From Gari tellinella (Eukaryota > Mollusca > Bivalvia > Cardiida > Psammobiidae), in contig OV277864.1 of assembly GCA_922989275.2 (NCBI GenBank), positions 73,288,158 through 73,352,157 of the forward strand: a stretch of 64,000 nucleotides of DNA. Reading direction: 5' to 3'. Of the stretch, positions 10,925-25,900 are shown piece by piece (position 1 is the stretch's first letter; each line of letters starts with the position of its first letter). A program made the translations under genes and the position numbers. The notes beneath the pieces are model-generated. The model was not told the DNA's origin. It worked only from the letters and a program-made list of their open reading frames with translations, and made no database searches.

Positions 10925-13900
10925 TTAGCTGTCAGTGGTCTTGGACATGAGCGCGAGCCACTCCTCCAAGGCAAACTTGGTACCTGTGCTGACCCTGCCT
11001 TTCTGGTCCTTGTCATCTCCAGCTGTCTTTAACAGATCACAGAATGGTAGTTGTGTCTCTATCTGCTGTTTGTCTTCAGTGACAAGGAATGCTCTGAAAA
11101 TATTGCATGTAGAAATGGGTGTGTCAACTCTATGATTAAATATTTGCATGAAAATATTGCATGTAGAAATGGGTGTGTCAACTCTTTGATTAAATCTTTG
11201 CATGAAAATATTGCATGTAGAAATGGGTGTGTCAACTCTTTGATTAAATCTTTGCATGAAAATATTGCATGTAGAAATGGGTGTGTCAACTCTTTGATTA
11301 AATCTTTGCATGAAAATATTGCATGTAGAAATGGGTGTGTCAACTCTTTGATTAAATCTTTGCATGAAAATATTGCATGTAGAAATGGGTGTGTCAACTC
11401 TTTGATTAAATCTTTGCATGAAAATATTGCATGTAGAAATGGGTGTGTCAACTCTTTGATTAAATCTTTGCATGAAAAAAAGTGCATGCAGAAATTGGTG
11501 TGTCAACTCTTTGATTAAATATGTGCATGCTAATAGCACAACATAGGGTTGAGTTGAGGTAAAATGTTAACCATCAAGTTGCCAGCAGTGTGCTAAAGAT
11601 TAACCCATTACTCCATAATTATACATTTTTACGTCTCTCATGTATTCATTCACTATAGAAAATAGTTCCACTTGACAGAGTCATGAATATGCATCATAAG
11701 AATAGTTTCAGTACCCTAGAAGATTGTAGCTTAAAGCAAACTGAAAGTAAAGCAGAATGTGCCTTAAGGCAGACTCTGCTTTACTGTCAACCTGCTTTAA
11801 GCGGTAAAGTGTTCCAAAGCTAGGAACAGGCTATGGGGTAAAGGAATAAAGAACAAACATACTTGAAATTATCACTTTCTAGTCCCATGTCACCCGAAGT
11901 CTGTGGAGGGTGACCTTCACCCTCTCTTGCTGCCACAATGGCCTTGACCTTTGACATGTCAAACCAGCCACATGCTCCCACCTCCCCTGGGTCCAGATGA
12001 AGTTTTGGCCATAGTACATCTGATGTTATGTCAGCTTTAAGTTTTGCATAATGGAATACCACTATGTGATGGCGCTTTGGCTGACCTAGGGACAACTTGG
12101 GTGGATAAACAGACTGAAAAAAGTTAAAACCCCAACATTAAAAGTATGTCATGTGAAGTATTTTCATATTAATAAGTATTCTTAAAATATTTGATACAGT
12201 ACTAATCTAGTGATTGATTTTATCTCTTGATGTAATTCCAGCTAACTTTTGCCAAAATTATTTTGTAACCTAATTTTTCTATTGATGTTGATGGGCATTG
12301 CTTAAACACTGAAATATAAAATGTTTATGAGTTCAAAACTACCCAATAGATTTGCCTTTGATACTTGATACAGTCATGAACATCGTTCTAGCAAATGTCA
12401 GCTTAATACAGGCCAATAGTAAAGCAGGGTGTGCTTTAAAGCTCATTCTGCTTTAATTGTCAATGTGCTTTAAGCACATTTAATTTATTCTTCCACTGAA
12501 GAAAAATAATCCAATTCATACAGTCATAAACATATAACATAAGAAATAATTTCTCTATCCTAGCAGGTGGTAGCTTAAAGCAGGTTGAAAGTAAAGCAGA
12601 ATGCGCCTTAAGTCACATTCGGCTTTTCTTTCAACCAGCTTTAAGTGATCACATATTTTCAAAATTAGAAACTGGCTATGGAGTAAAGGGTTAAAGCAGA
12701 AGAACAGTTAAGCAGAATTAGCTTTAAAGCCCATTCTGCTTTTCTATTCAATGTGCCCTAGGGGCTTTGGTGCTAAAAAGCGCGAGAAAATGTAGGATTT
12801 GTTCAGTTTATTCCCTTTAATCTGGAACCCTGCTGCACTATTTGTCAGTTTGCAATACATTACCAAAATTAATCCTAAATGGTCAAAAGCAGACAAAACT
12901 TAGTTTTGAACTTTAATTGTCCATTTGAAGTTTCAAACGTGAAGGAGTTAAGATGTGAAAGGTGTTTTTGAGAGAGAATGGGGTTACTTTTTGTTGTTGT
13001 TTTTACCTCCCAAAATGCGAGTATCTCTGTCTTCACACACATGTCACTGGCGATAGTCAGTCCTGTTTCCTCTCGTAGCTCACGGAACCCCGCCTCAGTC
13101 ACCTGGTTAAACAGAATTACATAAATGGTTAATATTATTATTATACATGTATTATGATACTTGTTTCAAGTTTTGAAGAAAGATGGTCTCTTAAAGCAGG
13201 CTGACAGAGCATTCTGCTTTGCTTTCAGCCTGTTTGAAGCTACAATCTGCTAGTACAATGTATATAGAAAACATTTCTTATGGTAGATCTACATATTCAT
13301 GACTGTTTAAGGTTAAACTATTTTCTTCTCTGGAGGAATAAATTAAAGTCGTAAAATGGAGTACATGACTTGTATTGAATATTGTACATGTTAATATGAT
13401 ATATAACAAGTTAGAGCTGACCTAAGGGAACAACTATTTCTGTTGGATATCTAAAACTTTCTGTTCCACTTACCAGTAATTGATATATAAAATCTGAGCA
13501 AAATACAGCATTTAAAGCCTGCATCAGACAAAACATCCTCAGGGCAAGGTAGTTTTGGTAATGTGACCTGCCAAATAAAATCAATGGATATTTGTGAGTT
13601 TCCTATTTATGACTCTAAGGCTCTGCACAAAAAAACGGGTTTCATGTTTTCATATATGAATATAATCAAATCAAATGCTCCTTATGAAAGTTAAATGTAT
13701 TATTGTATGTGTTAAAAAAAAAAGAAAAAAAAAAGGGGGGGTGTAATAGGAAACACAGGTACCGTATTCAAGATAAATATGGCCAAATTTGTGTTAACCA
13801 TTTCCTCAATATAAGCATCATTAGGATGTTTTTCTATGTGAGCTTTCTGCTTCACTATCACTTTGCTTTTATATATCTGATCAGGATCTGAACTACATTT

Positions 13901-16900
13901 ATTTGCTATATCGCTTTTGTCACCTGTAGCAATGAAATGATTAAATGGAAAACAAGTATTTAACAAGAAAGATTATCACCCTTTATCTCTTACCGTTTCA
14001 TTCTTTTCAATATGGCCACCTGAAAAACAGCAGGTAACCTATGTACTTAACTCATTGAACCCGAGAGATGCGCATCCTTTACAAACAGTGTACATGTGAA
14101 GAGTACACTTTTCCTACTGGAGTCTTCTACTAATCAGGCGGTCAGCACTTTATGCCATTTTGAAAGATATGTTAAAACAACCCTAAATAGTTAAAATAAA
14201 CTAGACTCAACTGATAACTGGAATTGTCTATTTGAAGTTTCAGGGAACAATGAGTTAACCCATTACGCCATAGCCTGTTTCTTATTTTTAAGATATGTGG
14301 CCACTTAAGGTTGAAAGGCGCATTCTGCTTTACTTTCAGCCTGCTTTAAGCCATTATCTGCTAGAATATAGAAACTATTTCTTATAATTTTATGACAGTA
14401 TGAATTGGAACTATTTTTTTCAGTAGAGGAATTAATTAAAGACGTAAAAATGCGTATTTATGGGGTAATGGGTTAAAAAACATCCAAATCAAGACTGTTC
14501 AAAGAAGCAAGGGAATGTACAAATACAGGTGCATGCATTATGCAGGACAAAGATTTTTCCAATGTGTTCATTCTGTAGAAAGCTATCTCTCATAACCCGT
14601 TCAACTCTAGTCAGGCATATACATGCCATATCTGAAGCAATGCACCTGTGAAGTCAAGAGTACATTTTTTCTATGCAAACAGTGTAGATCCAAATCAGAG
14701 GGCTCCTGAAGGAACCTTCTGACTGGGGTCTGTTCTGTTTGCATTATTGACCATAACCCTAGTCAGAACAGACGTTTAAGACTAAATTGAAAACTGGATT
14801 TTCAGTAAGGAAAGTGTTATGAGGCCTAAAGGTGCTCTCTCTCGTTTACTGTCACAATGCTTTAAGCAGTCACCTGTAATAAACACCAAATAATTATTAT
14901 TTATTATTATTATACCAGATTTATATAGCGCTCTTTTCACACAGGGGTAGTGCGTTCAAAAGCGCTTCACATGAAGTTACACAAATGTACCTACAAACAA
15001 GAAAAGACAAAATAACTACAATATGATCTAAAATAAACATGAATAAATATATAAAAGGCAGCCCCCAAAATGGCGATGACATTACTCCCATCAATCAGCA
15101 ATGAAGCAACCGGCTTCTGATTGTCGACCGATATAAACAATAGTAGAGCGCCCAAATGCAGGCCGCCAGGAAAAAACAAATAACTACAATTAGATATAAA
15201 ATAAACATAATAAACGTACAAAAGACAGCCCCCAAAATGGCGATCACGTTACCCCATCAATCAAGAGCAACGAAGCAAATGGCTTCTTTATGCGGACTGA
15301 TAGAAATAACAGTAGAGCACCCAATGAAGGCCACTAAACATACAGAAGACAGTCCCCAAAACGGCGATTGCACTACCTCAACAATAGAGAGCAACGAAGC
15401 AAATGGCTTCTTTATGCCGACTGATAGAAATAATAGCAGAACGCCCAATGCAGGCCCCCCATGTAACAGAACTAGGAAAAATAGCATGCGACAATAACTA
15501 AAATTTCCAAAAGAGACCGAAAACCAGATAATACTCCAGAAACTCCCATTTGGACCCACAACATCTACAGCAAGAACATATCGCATAGGTAGCAGTGTTC
15601 TAATAACAAATATTAAAGTAATGTGTTTTCAGATGCTTTTTGAAAACTGCAACTGAGCTTGCATCTCTAATGTCTGATGGTAGACTGTTCCAGAGCTTTG
15701 GGGCTGCATGCATGAAACTTCTATCTCCAAACCTCACCAAACGACTCCTCGGTACAACCAGCGATACTGATTTAGTTGCAGACCGCAGCTCTCTTCGAGG
15801 TTTATACACGTCAAGCATATTGACAATGTACCTTAGAGAATCATTGCACATGGCTTTGTATGTGAGTGTCAGAATTTTGAATTCAATTCTGTGTTGAACT
15901 GGAAGCCAGTGAAGATCCTTCAAGACTGGAATGATGTGATTGTACCGAGGGGTCCTGGTAATGATGCGGGCTGCTGTATTTTGCACACGCTGTAGTTTGC
16001 ATAATGAGTTTTGGGGAATCCCATACAGCAGTGAGTTGCAGTAGTCAATTTTTGAAGTGACCAAAGAATTGATCAAGGTCTTTGTAGCTTCTGGAGAAAG
16101 GTACTGTCTAATATGACCTATCTGCCGCAGCTGTGAGTAGCCAGACCTGCATACAGCGTTAATGTGCTGTGTTATATCCATTTGGGAATCTAATCTAGCA
16201 CCAAGATTCTTCACACATACTGATGGTTTGATTTTAGAGTTTCCCACTTGTACGTGAAAATCTCCAGGAACGTTAAACGTTTTTTGAATGAAACAGTATG
16301 ACCTCAGTTTTGTCAGTGTTCAGCTTCAACATGTTCTGGTGCATCCATGATACTATGTCTTTTAGACACCCTTCGACTTTTGAAAGGGCTTCTTGTTGAC
16401 AAGATGTGTCTTTAGGCTTAAATGACAAGTATAACTGTGAATCATCTGCATAGAAGTGATGATCCAGCTGATGATTTCTGCAAATTGAGCCGACAGGTTT
16501 TGTGTACAAGATGTAGTTCTTCGGCCCAAGGACTGACCCCTGTGGCACACTATATTTCATTTGAACTGGGGCAGATAATTCGCCATCTACCGCGACTGTT
16601 TGGTAACGGTCGGTCAGGTATGAGGTCATCCACTTTAGTGGGTTTCCAATAATTTTGAAGTCTTTTTCAAGGCGATTGAGTAATGTTTCATGATCAATTG
16701 TGTCGAATGCGGCAGATAGGTCAAGCATCACCAGAATTGTGATTTCATTCTTATCAAGATATTGCAAGATGTCATTTTGAACTTTTAGAAGAGCAGTTTC
16801 TGTAGAGTGATGCTTACGATATGCTGACTGATGTTGTTCATGCAGATTGTTTGTGGTCAAATGGGACTCAATGCGTTTGTCTACTACCTTTTCTAATACT

Positions 16901-19900
16901 TTTGAGAGAAATGGCAAATTTGATACAGGCCTGCAGTTCTTAAGATCATTTGTATCGAGATCAGGTTTTTTCAAAAGAGGTCTTACATGCGACTTTTTGA
17001 ATTCTTTTGGAACATACGCAGATTCCAGCGAAGAGTTCACAATTTTTGTTAACGACGGTAGGAGCTCGTCAATGCATAACTTTAAAAGCCATGTAGGTAT
17101 TGGGTCGAGTTCACAGGACTTACATGGGGATGCCTTCACAATCTCCCCAATTTCTGCTGCTGTAGCAGAGTCAAAGCTTTCTAAAGAATTCATTGAATGC
17201 AACGTTTCTGTGATGACTGGGGTGCATGACATTGATTCAGAGGCAATGCCTGTCCGTATTTTGTCCACCTTTTCAATAAAAAAGTCGCTGAAATCATGCG
17301 CAAGTTGTTTTGAGGTCACATTTTTTGGCAGTGCAATTTCACTGTTTGCACCCAGGAGATGCTTAGTGACTTTAAAAAGACTCTTCGAGTCCTGTTGACA
17401 GGATTCTACTTTTTCTGTGTAAAAATTAACCTTTGACTCTGCTAATAGTTTGTTTACTTTAGCACACTGCTCTCGATACAGTTGATGATCAATTATGAGT
17501 TTGGATAATTTCCACTTTCGTTCCAGCTTACGCTTTAAATGTTTAGCATCGTGAAGTTCCTGGGTGTACCATGGACATGATGGCCTGAGAGTTATGATCT
17601 TAGTTTTCAATGGTGCATGCTTATTGATCAGGGCTTTAAGTGCATGTGTGTATACACCGACAATTTCGTCAATATCTGTCATTTTCAGAATGTCTTTAAT
17701 TGAATCTGAGTTAAGGATATCTCTTTTAAATAAATCGACATTAATGTCCCTAAGCTTTCGAAATGAAACAGTTTTTCTGATGGGCGGAGGTTTTTCTGCC
17801 TTTGCTCTGGAAGACACAGAGAAATGGTCTCTTGAGATTTTGCCACTACTGTCAGATAGTCCAGGGTCAGTGACTTCGATATTTGACACACAGTCTTCGT
17901 TATCTCTTGTTATAACAACGTCAAGAGTGTGTCCCCCGACATGAGTGGCTTCTTTGACATGCTGTTGAAAACCAAATGAATCCATTGTACTGACGAAATT
18001 GACAGTGTTCCTATCGTTTGAGATATCAAGATGAAGGTTTAAATCCCCTACAATGATGATTTGTTTATCAATGGTTGAAAATTTCGATAAGAAAAGTGGC
18101 CATTCCTTGTCAAGAAAGTCTGAGATTTTTAGACCGTTTGCCGTGGATGGAGGGGGTAATTAATACAATTTAGTGGTTGTGATAGAGAGGTTTTACTGTA
18201 TATACTTTTCCTCTAAAACATGTAACTAATTCATATACCTGGAGGTACCCATATTCCAGGGAATAGCCTGAGATGATCACCCCTCCTGGTCAGTAAGATC
18301 TTGCCATCTCCTGACTCCAGTATTACAGCCGCCGCTGTATCTATACCCCGGGTAGCTGTGGCTTCTGGAAGGTTGCCAATATCATCTGGTGTCATATTGG
18401 TGATTGGACAAAACTGGGGTCTCTGAAAGTGGGTACACAAAATTTAACACATTACCCCATAGTCTCTTTCTAGTTTTGTACACAGGTGACAACTTACAGC
18501 AGGTTGAAAGTTAAGCAGAATGTGCCTTAAGGCGCATTCTGCTTAACTTTCAGCCTCATTTCAGCTATCATCATTTTAAATGCATATTCATGCTTGTATA
18601 AATTGGAACTATTTTCTACAGTAGAGGAATAATTTAAAGGCAAAAACAGGTGTATGTTTTAGGTGATGGGTTAAATAAAACCTAAATATTGTAAACTGTT
18701 TTGCAATAAAAGTTTCTCTTAAGCCTTCCCCCCTATAACCTGTTTTAGATTTTGCAGATAGCTCACTATTCTGTACTGCAAGCCTCCCTTAAAGTACGAT
18801 ATAATCATATAAGTCATTCAGCAATTTATTCAAAGGAAAAAACTCATCATTAATACATGAATACCATATAGGAGATAAACAAATAGGATGTCATTACACA
18901 TGCATAACAAAATACACACATCTCAATATATCATTTGATATATATATCTTGTTACCGCAGTCAGTTTCTAGTTTTGAAAACAAGTCTACACTTAAAAGCA
19001 GGCTGAAAGTAAAAAAGAATGATTCTGTTTTAAACTATCATCTGGTACATTTCATATTTCATGGTTAGGACTGATTCCACAACGAAGGGAATAGCAAAAC
19101 CTTGGGACGTATGTACAGACAACAGTATATTTTAAACACTATCTGCCCCCACATCCCACTTCATTGCGGCAATATAACAAAATACTTGAATGAAATGCCC
19201 TCACTACTTACCTTCATTTTCTTGGCTGTTTTAGACCCTTGCCCTGCTCTGGAGATGTGTACCTTGTTGTTTGTTAGCTGGACCTCAGCCCTGGTCACTC
19301 CACTGCTACATTCAGAGTCCAGATAACTGATCACACTCTGAAACAAAACCAACAATCATCAGGATTCAAAAGTTATAAAACATTTGAGTTATGTCAGAGT
19401 TCGTTCTCAAGCTGTTCATTGGTAAACTTTGAGCATTTTCTCAAATCCGACCAATCAAAAGCTTGAGTAAGATCTCTGACTCAGCTCAAACACTCAACAC
19501 ATTCAACCCTTGCGACCGGTATACTCGTCATTTACATACAGTGGAGAATCTGTTATTCTTTCCCGTTTAAACGCAAACGTACGCAAACGCAAAACACTAA
19601 AACGTAGAAAAGAACAACTTTTGGACAATTCTGATAATTTTTGTTTATCTTGGTGGCAAACAGTTTGGAGCCTGATCAGACGCCGGGTTACCCGGCGTCT
19701 GATCTGGCTCCAAACTGTTTGCACTGCAAATAATAGTTTTAGCGTAAACGCGTTTATTGGGAAAGAATAACAGATTCTCCACTGTACAATGTACCTGAGA
19801 ATATTACAAATTCCTTAGGCATACAGTGTAGACCCAGGTCAGAGGGATCTGGGTCTACACTGTTTGAAAACATTTTTTTAAAAATACCCTAGCTATAATC

Positions 19901-22900
19901 ATAGATAGACTGGACTTAGTGTTTTTGGTGCATTTTTGAAAGGTGATATTTTGGTCATTTATGGAGCAATGTTGCATAATTTCATATCAAAATGTTCGTA
20001 TTGAAATGAACAAGCTTATGAGATAGCTTACAACTTGAAGGAAGACTGTGTATCTTGATTTTGAACAATATGTTTGGATTTGCACCAAAATGTGAAGCAA
20101 ATTTTCTGTACTGAAATTCAACAAATCCTTCCTCTATATTGAAGAATATGCTTTACATGAGGTAGTAGGACCAAAATCCTGACGAAATCCACTCAAATAA
20201 CAACAGAAGAAGTCATGGAATATTTGACAATTTTCAAGGACAACACTATTTTGCAATGGGGGACTACTTATTTTTTCCAAAGTATGGTGGGCAACACGAG
20301 CCTCTGTCAAACATTATTACATGTATAAATATGCAGGCTGTATTATGTTTTCATCCTTTTTTTAACTGAATTATACCTTGAGAATACATTGAGAATCGCT
20401 GTTGGGCTCTCGCAGGAGGATCTGTTTCTTTATAACCCCATCCTATTCCTAGAATTCTTCTATAACTGTGTTTTAACGCATGTTGCAAGATACATACATG
20501 ATTATAATGACTTCATTGCGTATAACGATTACACAATTGCTATTCAAATCCCAGGTCTCTTTATGCGTCTAAGCTTGCCAACGTGTTCCTTACTTTGCAC
20601 GTGCGCAGATACAGGTGTTTCACTGTAAACAGCGCTACATCCATTACCGCGAAGGCAAGAGAATATCGCCACGGTCCGCTCGCCTCAATGCGCAAAAAGG
20701 AGGAGTGACCGTGGAGAACGATATGTTTGAGAGAGACATAATGGGTGATGGCAGCGCTATGGTTTGGTTTTGGAAAATTGGAACTCTGGAAATTGACTTG
20801 GTTATTATTCAATAAAATGCCAATGCTCTGCGTTACATCAATGTTTTAAATAGCACAGTGATTCGATTCATGCAAAAGAAAGGAAGAACCTGGCATTTTC
20901 AGCTTGACAATACATGTATAAAGCATCACACGGCGCGTATCACCACACAATTTCTTGCTAAAATACATTAAAGTTCTGCCTTGGCCTGTTTTATCCTCGG
21001 ACATGAGCCCCATAGAACACATATCGGAAGTATTTGATAACAGAGTCGGGTCAAATCATCAAATTTTTACCATAATGACCTCCAAGTGCATTTTGGTTGG
21101 AATGCCAACGTATTTGAAACGTTACGTAAAATCAATGAGGGGACGTATTCTGCAATGTATCCGTAAAATGGACGGTACAGTGGTTACTAGTGCTTTTTTA
21201 AACATCATTTTAAATGCGCATCAAGTAAATGTTTGTTTCTAGATGCTGTGTGGTCATTCTAATTATTAAGAATATTCCATTTCGACCCCTCTCAACTGAA
21301 TTATTCATTAAACAGTATGCAATATTTGATTCTAATCCAATGAAGTACACAAACACATGACTATGACATTGAAGCTTCGATTACAAAAATAATTCATCCG
21401 GCATATAAATGTATCAACAAAATATATTATTTTTAATTCTATATAAACTGAAGTGAGATCCGGCTGTTTATAATTCTCTGTGAAAAGTGTTGTAAACTTA
21501 ATGATGTTTTTTTAATTTGAAAAATATTTTTAAGGTAAAATCTTTCTACATGTACATGTATATGTATACATTGTATCCTCCTTTTCTTAAAATAATTTTC
21601 AACATTGTATCATATCACCACGGCTTCGTCGATGACCAAGCAATTTTTGAAAACCAATCTTTCGGTACATGTAAGGTTGACAATCCAGGAGACGCTTATT
21701 GGTAGGCTTACATAATTATTAAACACTTCTTTTAAGAATATATACCATAATACATGATAATAGTGTTTCCATATTGACCTGACGAGTGCTTTGTACAAAA
21801 ATATGAAATAGCTTTTCGAAATGTAATCATACATTCGGATTATTAAGGATAATGCACTGTTGGATTTGTTATCTTTTTCAGCTATATGACTACTTACTTT
21901 TTAATCCTAATATTACCCCATAATCCCCCTTTTCACTAGCAGACTCAATGTCCGCAAAGTTCAAAGTATACTGGTAGTATTGGTTGTCTCTTCCAAAGTG
22001 TATGGTTCTGTATTTTTTCACATTAAAACGCAACAGCCACTTTGACTATGTGTAAGGCATCTAAGTCGTGCTGGATAATATCAATTTTAATATCTTTGTT
22101 GTATAGTTTGGTACCATAAGCGAATAATTTCACAATACTACGTATAACTTCAGGGGTAGGGGTAATATATTATAAACATATGAATAATATGGGTCCCAGG
22201 ACACTTCCTTGGGGTACCCCACTTAAAATGTCTTCCCACGAAAAAGACCAGGGTCCTTTCACAGATACATATTGCCTACGTCCAGCCTACGTTTCCATGA
22301 CAAAACTGGCCCTCTGATACAAAATACTGATACTTTGCGAGAAAACGTTAATGTACTATGCTCTCAAAAGCTTTGACAAAATCTAAATATACAATATATT
22401 TTCCCAAATTCTATCACCCTCAATGTAATGTGACTAATCATCTATGTATTCAATTAACTGTAAAACGCAGGATCCCCTAGAACGAAAACCAAATTGAGCA
22501 TCAGATAAACTAATATATGATTGTTTCTGACTAAATTTTCAAATATCTGTGCCCTTATGATTGTTTTTAAATTCTTACAACTACTGAAGTAAGGCTATCA
22601 GGGTGGTAGTTGCATAATTATACTCATGAACTATTACAGTATTTTAATGTGTGTGTATGTGTGAAATGCAGAAGCAGAATATACGTGAAAAAAGTAGTAA
22701 GGACAAAAAAGAATTGTGTGTCTCTGCCCAACGAAATAGTCGGTTGTGTCCCTACTAGGACACCATAGAAAGCCTTGTCCAACTCGTGCAAGAGTCTATA
22801 CAGTGGAGAATCTGTTATTCTTTCCCGTTGAAAAGCAAACGTACGCAAACGCAAGCACTAAAACGTAGAAAATAACAACTTTTGGACAATTCTGATATTT

Positions 22901-25900
22901 CATGTTTATCGTGGTGGCAAACAGTTTGGAGCCTGATCAGACGCCGGGTTACCCGGCGTCTGATCTTGCTCCAAACTGTTTGAACTGCAAATAATAGTTT
23001 TAGCGTAAACGCGTTTATTGGGAAAGAATAACACATTCTCCACTGTACATGAGCATTTACCCCTGTACCTGTCAAAGGCTTGAATAGTTTCACAACAATG
23101 TAAGCTTTATATAATAGAGATCGCAATGCAAAGTGAAATATTAATCAACATTACAATAGCCGGAAAGATGTGGAATACTTGAATGGGTGTAAAAAGGTGA
23201 TTTAAAGGGACAAACTCTTGATTTTCCTGAAACAAAGGTCAGCTGTACAGGGACGAAATTACTTTCCGACAAGTAATCCGCTGAATAATCGTGACATTCG
23301 GAGAAATTTATGATCGAAAGTAATGCGCAATGCACTTATTTTATTGTTTATGTATTGTTAGGACGTTTACCCCACCCACTTTTGTAACATATGTTGTGAA
23401 TTTGGTGTCCTCTGATCTAGAGTATCCTCCCTTATGGAGAGCGCATGTCAGAGGTCACTGAGGTCAGTTTATATATTGACCAAGTGGCGGGTAATACGGT
23501 GAGTATTATAGTGACAGCCAAGCCAGACACAAGTCTAGGCCAGTCGTGACAACTTATATACAGAGTGGGTGAGTCAGTTTACTTAGTTACTCTTGATGCT
23601 TTATATGTGAACACTTTATTGGCAACGAGGATTTAAAATTGGAAAGTACAGTAAAGCTACCTTGCCAGTTTGTCACGTATTTTCGCGTGTACAAATTCTC
23701 GGAAAAATTTATTTTTTCCGTGTCAGCGGCGGGAGTTCTTTCTTTGTGAGAAACATATAAAGTGTCATGACAGGTTGACAGCAAAGGATATTTAAATGCA
23801 GCACTGCTTTATTTATTCTGCTTCAACATTTAAGTAAACATAAGGTCAAGGTACGCCTAATTAGCGTTGGCTAATTAATTTCTTAGGGAATTTGATAGAA
23901 TTGTCTTTCATATTTTCCTATGTCAGTCTCTTAGGACAGTTTGCAGATTCCGTTAGTTACCTATGCCAGTCTTTCTTAGAGAAATTGAGAATTAATTTTG
24001 TCAATTTATTCTATGCCAGTTTAGTCTCTTAGGGAAATTGAAAAGTAATTTTTCAGTTTGCCCTTTGCCAGTCTAGTTTCTTAGGGAGATTGAAAAGTAA
24101 TTTTTTCATTGCCCTATGCCAGTATTTCTTAGACAACATTGAGGTTTTTCATGTTGGTCTATGCCAGTTAATTCTTAGGATAGCTTTCGGATTAAAATTC
24201 TGTGTAATTGTCCTATGCCAGTTATACCTTGAGTCGGCTCACCTGGTTGTATTGTTTATGAAAAGGCGTTTTTCATACACTTTGGACTCGTATGATACTC
24301 TGTATATATAATTTGAATATTTCAAGGTATTTCATATCTGAAATATTTCATTTTGTGGTCACGGACTGTCCGTCTTACGGTAAATTTTGTGGTCTTTCAG
24401 ATGCTAAAACGTAATTCGTAAATTTTGGTTGTCTAGCAAACTCCAAAAAGAATATTTTGGTGAGGTGTGCTGCGAGGTCTTTCAGATCCGGTTCATAAGC
24501 CATTATATCGAACCACACACACACACAAAGAAGTCTTTCAGACTATAAACCATCACCACACACACACACACAGGTCTTTCAGACTATAAACCATCACCAC
24601 ACAAGTCTTTCAGACTATAAACCAACACAAGTCTTTCAGACTATAAAGCAGTCAGATCATAAACCGTATGCTGGTGAGGTGGTTTGCGTAGTCTTTCAGG
24701 CCCAGACCATAAGCCATTGTATAGTTTTTGAACTGACCAAGTCTTTTTCTGTAAAGCCATTAAATGTCTGTAAATATTAACACAGCATCCAGGGATGAGC
24801 TTATGTTTATACCAGGAATAGGGAGGGAGGGGGTTGATAGAATAATACAGTTTAGGCAATATTTTGGACCCTTATCTAAAGAAACATTGCCAATTGTTTT
24901 GCCCGGGGAATTGACTAAGGACGTACTGAGGTATGTGGACTTTTCAGTTCCGCATACTGATGTCTTTCCTCCCCAGGTTTCAAGTTTTAAAGTTGATACT
25001 ACTGTTCCACAGGGTGCAGTGGTGTCTCCGAAACCAATAAATGATCCTATCCCCTCCACGCCTATTTCGGGTTTATTAGATATGCATAAACTGCAGTTAG
25101 AAATTCAGGAAACTTTACGCAGAATATTGCAGAACAGTATACCTGTTGCTTTAGAACATGTCATGCGGTCTCATGAAATTAAAAGTGAGTTGTCCCTGGG
25201 TGACTATGAGACTGAAAAGAGACAGTTACAGTCAGCTTTACAGAATAAAGAAGTCATGTACAAGAAAGGGATCTCTGATTTGCGGTCTTGCAAATGCAAA
25301 GGAGATGCTAGCCCTTCCCATTTGTCGTCTTCCAGACATGAAGAATCATCAGCTCGTCATTCTCATTTGTCTTCCAGGCATGAGGAAGAGAGTGGTGATA
25401 GTTTATCCTCTTTCAGAGGTAAACAAAAGAAAGTGTCAAAAAGATCTGCTAAGTCCTATCATCAGTCTTTCAGACATGAAGATGATTCTGATAACAGTTT
25501 GCCATCTTTCAGACGTAAACTAAAGCAAGTGTCAAAGAGCAGAAGCAGAAGATCTGCTAAACGTAGAGCTAGGCATGTGAGCTCAGACTCCAGTTCTGAG
25601 TCGAGATCAAAGTCAAGGTCAAAGTCAAGATCGGGACATAGGCAGCGGCATAGACCTCATAGGTCAGGGCGTTCGCGCTCGGAGGCGAGGTCGCAATCGA
25701 GGTCAAGGTCACGATCAAGATGGAGTCCGAGACATAAATCTCATAAGTCTTATTATCGTAGCTCAAGTTCGAGCTCTAGCTCAAGTTCTCCGGAACGCTG
25801 GCATAAGCGCAGGAGTACCAAACACCATAAAGCTAGACATGGGAGACTGTCGAGACACTGTGTCTCTGACACGTCAAGTTCAAGGTCAAGATCCAGATCC

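Larger units (their letters stand above)
14893..18160 (-). mobile_element. 5'-truncated non-LTR retrotransposon (L2/CR1-like LINE)
   Basis: The minus strand carries the C-terminal half of an endonuclease, reverse transcriptase, and a C-terminal region like L2-type LINEs, then a 3' UTR and a TAATAATAA-type tail near 14,893-14,930. It sits inside a TA-type hairpin MITE whose halves lie at 14,820-14,890 and 18,157-18,200, and within NUDT17 intron 3. Copy B has no LINE at the corresponding place. Confidence 0.88.

Noticed and set aside
11059..11539. Long overlapping ORFs with 18-residue repeats on both strands
   Set aside because: They are the 54-bp minisatellite read in several frames; only the final 55 codons (10,925-11,093, minus) are a supported exon.
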